Positions 1 to 5,602 of a stretch of 8,255 nt of DNA are shown in pieces. How positions within the stretch are numbered: the stretch's first letter is position 1; every line of letters starts with the position of its first letter. The notes below the pieces were generated by a model that worked only from the letters and a program-made list of their open reading frames with translations, was not told the DNA's origin and ran no database searches. Position numbers and translations under genes: made by a program. The stretch is from Candidatus Eiseniibacteriota bacterium (GTDB taxonomy: Bacteria; Eisenbacteria; RBG-16-71-46), in the NCBI GenBank assembly GCA_005893185.1, contig VBOS01000469.1, forward strand, positions 1 to 8,255, read 5' to 3'.

Positions 1-2
1 GC

Positions 3-317
3 AAACGTGACCCGTCGTGGCGGGATCGCGCGTATCCCAAGCCGGCGTTCACGACGGCGGAGACCTTCCGCCTCTACGTGGCATCCGTGCGGCGGGCCAA
101 CAACGTGCTGCTGGCCAGCGTCCTGGGCGCGCTCGAGCACTTCGTCGGCCAGCTCACGTATCCCAAGGATTTCGAGCGCAGCACTCTCCTCGAGCGCCTG
201 CCCGACTACGATCGGTGCATGCCCCACATCGCCCAGTACTTCGGTTCGGTCGTCAACTACTGTCTGGAAACGGAATGGGGACGCCGTGTGCACGGAGCGC
301 GAGCAAGAGCTCATTGA
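3..317 (+). CDS. C-terminal end of an unrecognised operon protein (5' end outside window)
   Basis: The frame is open from the left edge to TGA at 315-317 and gives about 104 residues. The segment looks like genuine protein: it is helical, with mixed hydrophobic and charged stretches such as LYVASVRRANNVLLASVLGA and FGSVVNYCLETEW. The start lies outside the window; the GTG at 78 is internal. I do not recognise the family. Its last 32 nt overlap the carrier-protein gene that follows, so it is probably translated with it. From memory only, proteins of the uncharacterised DUF1839 family occur beside amino acid:[carrier protein] ligases in some proteobacteria, which makes that family worth testing. 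Nothing in the visible residues proves it. It carries no carrier-protein motif and no hydrolase motif. Confidence 0.6.
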   Translation, partial: KRDPSWRDRAYPKPAFTTAETFRLYVASVRRANNVLLASVLGALEHFVGQLTYPKDFERSTLLERLPDYDRCMPHIAQYFGSVVNYCLETEWGRRVHGARARAH

Positions 318-522
318 CTTCATCCGGGCGCGCGCCAGGAATCGGTCGGCGACCATCACACCGACCACGCCGCTCTTCAAGGACCGGGTGCTGGATTCGA
401 TCAACATCCTCGGGTTGATCGGATACGTGGAGGCGCGCATCGGCCGCAAGCTGAGTGCGCGGGAAATCGTGATGGCCAATTTCGCATCGGTCCGCGACGT
501 CGTTCGCGCGTTCCTCGTATGA
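286..522 (+). CDS. Acyl-carrier-like protein CP1, partner of the adjacent amino acid:CP ligase
   Basis: This is a 78-residue protein, the usual size for a stand-alone carrier protein. The attachment motif is D37-S38-I39 within RVLDSINILGLIGYVEARIG, so Ser38 would carry the 4'-phosphopantetheine arm. The C-terminal part (SAREIVMANFASVRDVVRAF) matches helices III-IV of the fold. I chose GTG at 286 because the carrier-like sequence begins just after it and a GGGGA stretch lies 4 nt upstream. The frame is open further upstream, but that part is low-complexity Arg/Ser/Pro sequence overlapping the real upstream gene. The stop overlaps the next gene's start as ATGA (519-522). Known family knowledge: aminoacyl-CP ligases are encoded beside their dedicated carrier protein. 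The inference is that CP1 is the acceptor of the amino acid activated by the next gene product. Confidence 0.88.
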   Translation: MCTEREQELIDFIRARARNRSATITPTTPLFKDRVLDSINILGLIGYVEARIGRKLSAREIVMANFASVRDVVRAFLV

Positions 523-1346
523 GCCACGACCTCGAGCGCGAGCTCGCGAGGAGGGGCTTCCTCCGCTCGCGCGACGGCTGCCTCCTCACAGGCGCAGCCG
601 AACGGCTCTTCGTGGCCTGGCAGGGGTTGCTCGGGGAGGCGCTCGGCGAATTCGCGGACGGCGCTCTCGTCGCACCCGCTTTCATCGACGATCAGGTCCT
701 CCGGGACAGTGCCTACCTCGAGCATTTCCCCCAACTGGTCTTCTCCACCGGCAACGCGCTGCACCCGCAGCAGGCGGCGCGGCCTCTGACCCCGGCGGCG
801 TGTCTTCACTTCTACCCCCTGCTGCGCGACCAGGCGCTCGGGGACGAAGGGCGCGCGGTCGTGATCCGCGGACGCTGTGCGCGGTACGAAGACGCGCGTT
901 GGGCGTTTCCATTCCGGTTGCCCAGCTTCGAGATGGTCGAGCTCGTCGGGGTCGGGAACGCCGCGGGCGTCGGCGCCCTGTGTGAGCGGGCGCGGGCGCG
1001 CGTCATCCAGTTGTTCGAGGCTTTGGAGATGACGAGCGCACTGGAGCCCGCCACGGATTCGTTCTATCTCGGCGACGGCGACGGAGCGCAAGTCGTTCAG
1101 AAGCTCCGGGGCCTGAAGACGGAGATGGTGGTCTCGGCGGGGGGCGAGAGGGTCGCGGTGGGATCGATCAATCGACACGAAGCGTTCTTCGGAGAGCGCT
1201 TCGCGATCCGGACCGATGGGTCCCCTGCTTCGTCGTTCTGCATCGCGTTCGGCCTCGAGCGCCTCGTGGCCTGCGGCCTCTCGACGTGGGGAGGCGAACC
1301 GTCGGACTGGCCGATCGCCGTGGCGAAACATGTCGCCCTTTCATAA
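519..1346 (+). CDS. Amino acid:[carrier protein] ligase (class II aaRS-like, atypical SerRS homologue)
   Basis: This 275-residue cytoplasmic enzyme would activate an amino acid with ATP and pass the aminoacyl group to a carrier-protein phosphopantetheine, not to tRNA. It keeps a class II synthetase core. A motif-2-like region runs about 116-146 (IRGRCARYED, then SFEMVELVGVG), and motif 3 is FGLER (244-248). Cys95, Glu141 and Cys241 sit where the Cys/Glu/Cys zinc site of methanogen-type SerRS and its carrier-protein-ligase relatives is expected. There is no N-terminal tRNA-binding arm or anticodon domain, and the length is far below a true SerRS (over 400 residues). That combination, directly after a carrier-protein gene, is the signature of the family characterised in Bradyrhizobium and Agrobacterium, whose members load Gly or Ala. 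Translation starts at ATG 519, coupled through ATGA to CP1. Substrate choice cannot be read by eye. Confidence 0.85.
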   Translation: MSHDLERELARRGFLRSRDGCLLTGAAERLFVAWQGLLGEALGEFADGALVAPAFIDDQVLRDSAYLEHFPQLVFSTGNALHPQQAARPLTPAACLHFYPLLRDQALGDEGRAVVIRGRCARYEDARWAFPFRLPSFEMVELVGVGNAAGVGALCERARARVIQLFEALEMTSALEPATDSFYLGDGDGAQVVQKLRGLKTEMVVSAGGERVAVGSINRHEAFFGERFAIRTDGSPASSFCIAFGLERLVACGLSTWGGEPSDWPIAVAKHVALS

Positions 1347-2074
1347 TCGCACGCGGCGGTCCGCTTCGATCCCCGCCAGGCTCGTTCGCGAGGGGAAGCT
1401 CCACCTCGTGCCCTTGTACTACCTGCTGATGTCCAGCGATCTCGCGCGCGAGGGGATCGTCCACTCGGGCAGCTATCGCTTCGCCGACCACGTGTATGCC
1501 GGACGTGAGGACCCGATACGTCCACGCCAAGGCGGAAATCCACGATGTCGTGCGCGAGAAGGACGGCGCCGGCCCCATCGAGATCCTCGCGGTTCCATGC
1601 GGCCTCGCCCGCGAGCTGTTCGAGGCGTCGGACGAGCTCGCGGCGGAGGCCGGTCGCGTTCGCTGGAACGGCTTCGACCTCGACGGGCAGCTGATCGATG
1701 ACCTGGTGGAGAGGACACGCGCACGCGAGACGATGTGCTTCTGGCAGGGGGATGCGCTGGATGCCGCCGCGTTTCGCGGCAGGGACCGCTACGATATGAT
1801 CGTCAGCACCGGGTTCACCGAGTTCATCGACGACGACCTCGCGGTCGCATTCTTCACGCTGGCGCGGAGGGCCCTCAAGCCGGGCGGGCGGCTGTTCGCG
1901 TCGGGGATGGAGCGGCACCCCATCTCGGACTACCTGATGCGGAACCTGGCCGAGATGCGCACGGTCTATCGATCGGAGCGCGCCATGATGGACCTGTCGC
2001 GCCGCGCGGGCTTCCTCACGGCGAGCACGTACCGGGACGGATTGGTGACGATTCTCCTCGCGGTGAAGGAGTAG
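1330..2074 (+). CDS. Class I SAM-dependent methyltransferase, frameshifted near 1490-1505
   Basis: Two frames look like one protein. From ATG 1330, overlapping the ligase gene by 17 nt, about 55 residues read well (REGKLHLVPLYYLLMSSDLA, then SGSYRFADHVYAG). After about 1500 this frame turns into Arg/Pro-rich noise and stops at 1701. The good sequence resumes one frame later at ATG 1496 (MPDVRTRYVHAKAEI) and runs 192 residues to TAG at 2072-2074. The second part holds the Rossmann methyltransferase motifs: ILAVPCG (motif I), NGFDLDGQLIDDL (acidic end of strand 2), FWQGDAL, YDMIVSTGFTEF and LKPGGRLFASG. ATG 1496 could serve as its own start, but the N-terminal helical region would be lost. The cause could be a real indel or deletion, or a sequencing or assembly error. 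Its operon position suggests methylation of the pathway intermediate or product. Confidence 0.75.
2066..2071 (+). promoter_or_regulatory. Shine-Dalgarno AAGGAG deciding a TTG start
   Basis: AAGGAG lies inside the last codons of the methyltransferase, 6 nt before TTG at 2078. This is ideal spacing and supports the rare TTG as the true start of the first ferritin-like gene. No ATG or GTG in that frame is better placed. Confidence 0.7.
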
Positions 2075-2077
2075 GGG

Positions 2078-2773
2078 TTGGACGCGCTGCGAACATTCAA
2101 CGATCGCAACGTCGGGGCCTCGATCGATTGGGCGGCGGTCGATCGAGAGTGCGCGCTGCGCACGCCGCGCGTCCTGGATTGCCTGCGAGAGGCCTGTCTC
2201 ATCGAGAGCTACCTGCCGGTTTTCGTAAGCCGCATGTGCGAGCTCTTCTGGGACGACGTCGATGCAACGTCGGTCTTCACCATCGAGGCGTTCGAGGCCT
2301 ACGGGCACTACACGGTGTTGCGACGCTATCTCGAGGTCGTGGGGCACGCGACCGTGACCGATGCGGACGTCGTCCGGGTCCGCGCCCGGGACCGCGAGCA
2401 CGTCTACGCGGACAAGACCGGCGAGCTCGTCAACTTCATGGCCACGGAGCATTTCGCGGCAGCTTTCTTCTCCCAGCTCGCGGCGATGACCGAAGAGCCG
2501 GTCGCGAAGGGATTTCTTCCGCGCCTCGCCGGAGAGGAAGTCCGGCATGCGCAGTTCGCGTTCGACTTGCTCGAAGCGCGCATCCGGCGGGAGCCGGGGC
2601 TCAGGGACGTCGTCCTGGATCAGGCCATTCACTTCACGCATGTGGGCGCCTACGTGCTGCCGCGGGTGTCGCCGGCCAGCGACGACAATCTCGAGGCTAT
2701 CGCGCGATTCAACGAGATGGTCGGGCGACTCGTGGGCCGGCGCATGAGCGACGCCGTGGGTGAAAAGACGTGA
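2078..2773 (+). CDS. Ferritin-like / diiron-oxygenase-like protein 1
   Basis: This 231-residue, mostly helical protein has no signal peptide or membrane segment. It shows the four-helix pattern of ferritin-like metal proteins. A Glu lies in helix A (E43, LIESYLPVF). Glu/His lie in helix B (E70, E73, H77 in FTIEAFEAYGHYTV). A Glu lies in helix C (E124 in FMATEHFAAAFF). Helix D has a clear ExxH (E154, H157 in GEEVRHAQFAFDLL). Such sites usually bind two irons and activate oxygen for hydroxylation, desaturation or N-oxidation. The helix-B pair is odd: E73-H77 is ExxxH where the family norm is ExxH, so metal binding is probable, not certain. The TTG start at 2078 follows a strong AAGGAG, 3 nt after the methyltransferase stop. 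The end overlaps the next gene as GTGA. A thioester-bound substrate on CP1 or CP2 is an inference from context. Confidence 0.72.
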   Translation: MDALRTFNDRNVGASIDWAAVDRECALRTPRVLDCLREACLIESYLPVFVSRMCELFWDDVDATSVFTIEAFEAYGHYTVLRRYLEVVGHATVTDADVVRVRARDREHVYADKTGELVNFMATEHFAAAFFSQLAAMTEEPVAKGFLPRLAGEEVRHAQFAFDLLEARIRREPGLRDVVLDQAIHFTHVGAYVLPRVSPASDDNLEAIARFNEMVGRLVGRRMSDAVGEKT

Positions 2774-3330
2774 ACGCCATGATCTCGCAAGACGAGCTGC
2801 ACGTCTTGAGCTACTACCGCGCCTGCGAGCTGGCGGGCGCCGTGCTGTTCGGCAAGCTCGCCCTCCACACCGATCACGACGAGTACCGCGTTCCGCTCAC
2901 ACGACACGCACTGGAGGAAGCCCAGCACGCCTGGGAGTGGACGGCGACGATCACGGCGCTCGGATGTCGCCCCGTGAAGGTGACGCGCACCTATCAGTCC
3001 GAATACGGCAAGCGCCTGGGGCTGCCTCGGGACATCATCGAGGTGTTCTGTCTCACCCAGGTGTTCGAGAAGCGATCCGTCGCCCACTACCGCAGGCATC
3101 TGGAGCTCGCAGGCGTTCACCCGCTCGTGAGGAAGGCGCTGGAAAAGTTGATCGACGACGAGGCCTACCATCTGGACTGGATTCGGAAGGAGCTGGACCA
3201 GTACGCGGGCAACGGGCGCGCCGCCGAAGTCGACGACACGATGCGTCGTTTCCAGCTCATGGACGAGGCGGTATATTCGGACATCATCCAGACCTCGCCG
3301 TTCGTCGAATACTTCGGGGGGAGGCCATGA
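2770..3330 (+). CDS. Ferritin-like diiron protein 2 with a canonical ligand set
   Basis: This is a 186-residue protein with a textbook ferritin-like ligand pattern: E20 (helix A, YYRACELAGAVLFG), E50 and H53 (helix B, ALEEAQHAWEW), E100 (helix C, VFEKRSVAHY), E131 and H134 (helix D, DDEAYHLDWI). The spacing from E20 to E50/H53 and from E100 to E131/H134 is close to that of rubrerythrin-type four-helix bundles. A carboxylate-bridged diiron centre is therefore likely. There is no rubredoxin tail, so an external electron donor would be needed if it is an oxygenase. GTG at 2770 overlaps the previous stop as GTGA; ATG at 2779 is an equally plausible start. The stop overlaps the CP2 start as ATGA. 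It shares little sequence with the preceding ferritin-like protein, so the two look like distinct enzymes or subunits. Confidence 0.8.
   Translation: MNAMISQDELHVLSYYRACELAGAVLFGKLALHTDHDEYRVPLTRHALEEAQHAWEWTATITALGCRPVKVTRTYQSEYGKRLGLPRDIIEVFCLTQVFEKRSVAHYRRHLELAGVHPLVRKALEKLIDDEAYHLDWIRKELDQYAGNGRAAEVDDTMRRFQLMDEAVYSDIIQTSPFVEYFGGRP
3316..3324 (+). promoter_or_regulatory. Purine-rich ribosome binding site for CP2
   Basis: A GGGGGGAGG run ends 2 nt before ATG 3327, inside the last codons of the second ferritin-like gene. Together with the ATGA overlap it fixes the CP2 start and suggests efficient coupled or independent initiation, as expected for a carrier protein needed in excess over enzymes. 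Confidence 0.6.
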
Positions 3331-3575
3331 GGGGTGAAATTCTCGAGACGGTCCGAGGCGTCTTCTACGCCAGCGGGAAGACGGTCTCGGAGCAATCGGT
3401 GATCGAGGACCTGGCTTCCGATTCCATCGACCTGGTCGAGCTGATGGCCGTCCTGACGAACCGCTACCGCGTCCGCATCGAGCCGGATGAGCTGCTGCGC
3501 ATCCGCACGGTGGGGGACATCGTCGATTTCGTCCTCGAGCGGCACGGGCGCGACCCATCGGTGCGCTCGTTCTGA
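3327..3575 (+). CDS. Acyl carrier protein-like protein CP2
   Basis: This 82-residue carrier protein has its attachment motif at D32-S33-I34 (DLASDSIDLVELMAVLTNRY); Ser33 would be phosphopantetheinylated. The helix II pattern (IDLVELMAVL) and the C-terminal VGDIVDFVLERH are typical of acyl carrier proteins. It differs clearly from CP1 in sequence, so the locus encodes two carriers that are not recent duplicates. ATG at 3327 overlaps the previous stop as ATGA and follows a strong purine-rich ribosome binding site. The role is inferred: it could hold a fatty acyl or other acyl chain that joins the CP1-bound amino acid, or be the docking partner of the ferritin-like enzymes. A maturing phosphopantetheinyl transferase is not in the window. 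It is followed 22 nt later by the first hydrolase. Confidence 0.88.
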   Translation: MRGEILETVRGVFYASGKTVSEQSVIEDLASDSIDLVELMAVLTNRYRVRIEPDELLRIRTVGDIVDFVLERHGRDPSVRSF

Positions 3576-3597
3576 TCGCGACCGGCCCGCGGACCAG

Positions 3598-4464
3598 ATG
3601 AATCCTGCCTCGGGGCCGGTGCCGGCGAGCAACATCGAGATTCGCTTCGAGCGCGGCACGTCCATGCCCGGACGCGCGTGGTGCGCCAGCGATCCCCGCG
3701 CGCTGATCGCGATCGTCCACGGGCTCGGCGAGCACAGCGGGCGCTACGCGGCGCTGGCGGGCGATCTCGTCCGCGCGCGCTTCACCGTGGTCGCGCTCGA
3801 CCTCCCGGGCCACGGCGAAGCTCGGGGGCCGCGCGGCGACATCCCGTCGTGGACCCGGGTGCGGGATCAGATCGTGCCGCTTCTCTTCACGGCCTCGCGT
3901 GGCCTGCCCGGGCAGCCGCTGAAGCTGCCGCACGTGCTGCTCGGTCACGGCATGGGGGGCGTGATGGCGCTGGACTACGCGCTCGCCCATCCCCGGGAGA
4001 TCCTCGCGGTCGTGGCGGTCGCCCCATCTCTCATGAGCGTGAGGCCGAAGTCGTGGAAGCTCGCGCTGGCAATGGTCGGGCGGGTGGTCGCGCCTTCGGC
4101 CGGATTCCCTCACGGAATCGACGAGGGCGGGATGTCGCGCGATCCCGAGGTGCTCGCCCTGCGCAAGTCCGACCGCCGGGTGCACGGACGGATCAGCCCT
4201 CGTCTTCTCTTCGCTTTCGAGGAGGCGAGGCGACGCGTGATGCGCGAAGCCCGCCAGCTCAAGGTGCCCGCGCTTCTGCTGCACGGCGCCGCCGACCGCG
4301 TGGTGGACCCGCACGGCTCGCTCGAGTTCTGCGGCGCAGCTCCGCACGATCTCTGCCGGCTCCTCACCTACCGCGACGCTTCGCACGAGATCTACAACGA
4401 TCCAGGGCGCGAGCAGGCAGTGCGCGACCTGGTCGGATGGCTGGACGCAGTCCTGGTCGTATAG
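3598..4464 (+). CDS. Monoacylglycerol-lipase-like alpha/beta hydrolase, copy 1, nucleophile Ser replaced by Gly
   Basis: This 288-residue alpha/beta-hydrolase has the features of the monoacylglycerol lipase / Hydrolase_4 group: HGLGEHSGRYAAL (41-53, oxyanion-hole region), DLPGHGEA (68-75), a variable cap at about 145-200, the acid D233 (HGAADRVVDP) and His263 (SHEIYND). The nucleophile elbow reads LLGHGMGG, so residue 118 is Gly (GGC) where the family has Ser and where copy 2 has Ser (AGC). Asp and His remain. As read, the protein should lack normal serine-hydrolase catalysis and may be a pseudo-enzyme or binding partner. ATG at 3598 is chosen because copy 2 starts identically with MNP and both then have 288 residues; the frame is open further upstream inside CP2. 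There is no signal peptide. It lies 22 nt after CP2, so it may belong to the same transcript. Confidence 0.85.
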   Translation: MNPASGPVPASNIEIRFERGTSMPGRAWCASDPRALIAIVHGLGEHSGRYAALAGDLVRARFTVVALDLPGHGEARGPRGDIPSWTRVRDQIVPLLFTASRGLPGQPLKLPHVLLGHGMGGVMALDYALAHPREILAVVAVAPSLMSVRPKSWKLALAMVGRVVAPSAGFPHGIDEGGMSRDPEVLALRKSDRRVHGRISPRLLFAFEEARRRVMREARQLKVPALLLHGAADRVVDPHGSLEFCGAAPHDLCRLLTYRDASHEIYNDPGREQAVRDLVGWLDAVLVV

Positions 4465-4475
4465 CGGAAGCAGGT

Positions 4476-4538
4476 GCTCCATGGGCGCGACATGCGACCA
4501 TCGAACCGCAGCTCGGCACGCGCGCCGCGCCATGGAGC
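4476..4538. repeat. Inverted repeat between the two hydrolase genes
   Basis: The arms 4476-4489 (gctccatgggcgcg) and 4526-4538 (cgcgccatggagc) are reverse complements apart from one extra G in the left arm. The 36-nt spacer lies within the 114-nt gap between the tandem hydrolase genes. It could form an RNA hairpin that lowers downstream expression, mark a binding site, or be chance in GC-rich DNA. There is no T-tract to make it a classical terminator. Confidence 0.35.
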
Positions 4539-4578
4539 CTCGCGCGGCCGGCGTCCGCCCGGACCTTCTGCAGCCCCG

Positions 4579-5445
4579 ATGAATCCGTCGGTCGGCGCCG
4601 TCCCCGCCCTGCGCATCGAGCTCGGGATCGGTCACGAAGCTGCGCTTCCGGCTCGCGCCTGGTGCGCGCACGACCCGCGGGGCCTGGTCGCGGTCGTCCA
4701 TGGGCTCGGCGAACACGGCGGGCGTTACGCAGCCCTCGCGGCCGACCTCGTTCGCGCGCGTTTCACCGTGGTGACGGTCGACCTGCCCGGCCACGGCGAG
4801 GCTCCCGGAGCGCGGGGCGACATCCCGTCGTGGATCGCGATCCGCGATCGTGTCGTGCCGCGTCTCTTGGCTGCCTCCCACGGGCTGCCGGGCCAGCCGC
4901 CCGACCTGCCCCGGGTGCTCCTCGGTCACAGCATGGGCGCCGTGATGGCGCTGGACCACGCGCTCGCTCACCCGAAGGAGATCCACGCCGCCGTCGCATC
5001 GGGACCGGCCTTCAGGAGCACGATCGCTCCATGGTGGAAGCTCGTGCTCGACCGTGTCGCGCCCGGAACGAGCCCGTCGAGCGGCTTTCCCCACGGGCTG
5101 GAGGAGAGCGGGATGTCGCGCGACCCCGATGTGCTCGCGCTGCGCGAGTCCGACCCGCTGGTGCACGACAAGATCAGCCCGCGCCTCTACTTCGCGTTCG
5201 AGGAGGCCCGCCAGCGCGTGATGCGCGGGGCGCGCCGGCTCGATGTGCCGGTGCTCGTCCTCCATGGCGCCGCCGACCGCGTGGTCGATCCTCGCGGCTC
5301 GCTCGAGTTCTGCGGTGCCGCCCCGCGCGACCTCTGCCGGCTCATCACCTACAGCGACGGCTACCACGAGATCTTCAACGACCCGGTGCGCGAGCAGGCG
5401 GTGCGCGACCTCGTCGGGTGGCTCGACGCGGTGGTGGTGCTGTAG
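4579..5445 (+). CDS. Monoacylglycerol-lipase-like alpha/beta hydrolase, copy 2, intact triad
   Basis: This 288-residue paralogue of the preceding gene aligns without gaps, with about 200 of 288 positions identical by hand count. The triad is complete: Ser118 (LLGHSMGA), Asp233 (HGAADRVVDP) and His263 (YHEIFND). HGLGEHGGRYAAL and DLPGHGEA are also present. The family cleaves esters such as monoacylglycerols or lysophospholipids; thioester release from a carrier protein is conceivable from context but is only an inference. No signal peptide is seen, so it is likely cytoplasmic. ATG 4579 is preferred over an in-frame ATG at 4474 because it reproduces the MNP start and exact length of copy 1, while the intervening residues are Arg/Pro-rich and not protein-like. 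A 114-nt gap with an inverted repeat separates it from copy 1. Differences cluster at residues 11-26 and 141-170. Confidence 0.88.
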   Translation: MNPSVGAVPALRIELGIGHEAALPARAWCAHDPRGLVAVVHGLGEHGGRYAALAADLVRARFTVVTVDLPGHGEAPGARGDIPSWIAIRDRVVPRLLAASHGLPGQPPDLPRVLLGHSMGAVMALDHALAHPKEIHAAVASGPAFRSTIAPWWKLVLDRVAPGTSPSSGFPHGLEESGMSRDPDVLALRESDPLVHDKISPRLYFAFEEARQRVMRGARRLDVPVLVLHGAADRVVDPRGSLEFCGAAPRDLCRLITYSDGYHEIFNDPVREQAVRDLVGWLDAVVVL

Positions 5446-5602
5446 AGTTGAGGTCGGTTCAGGTGGACGGCAGGCGCTGGGTCACGCTGCGGGACGATGG
5501 CATTGCCGCGGATCCTTGCGCAGCGATTCGACGACTTCGCGGGGGCTCGCCCTGGGACCGACGCGCGCCGCTGAGACACGCCCCGACCCCCGGACTTCCG
5601 CC
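5446..5602. other. Intergenic spacer before the membrane-protein gene
   Basis: This 157-nt spacer shows no convincing gene, strong hairpin with T-tract, or recognisable promoter. One frame stays open from TTG 5447 to 5654 and begins with a fairly protein-like run (VDGRRWVTLRDDGIAADPCA), but it then turns Arg/Pro-rich and overlaps the next gene out of frame. A promoter for the membrane-protein gene could lie here; none is recognisable by eye. Confidence 0.4.

Noticed and set aside
7..285. Upstream extension of the CP1 reading frame to GTG 7
   Set aside because: The residues are Ser/Arg/Pro low complexity and overlap the better upstream gene; a 171-residue carrier protein would be unusual.
1097..2641. 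Long minus-strand ORF (514 residues)
   Set aside because: It lies antisense to the ligase, methyltransferase and ferritin-like genes, is rich in Arg, Pro and Glu with no domain signature, and is a high-GC shadow of the real frames.
2650..5367. Very long minus-strand ORF (905 residues) with internal sequence repetition
   Set aside because: The repetition simply mirrors the tandem hydrolase duplication on the plus strand; composition is Arg/His/Ala-rich and no family motif is seen.
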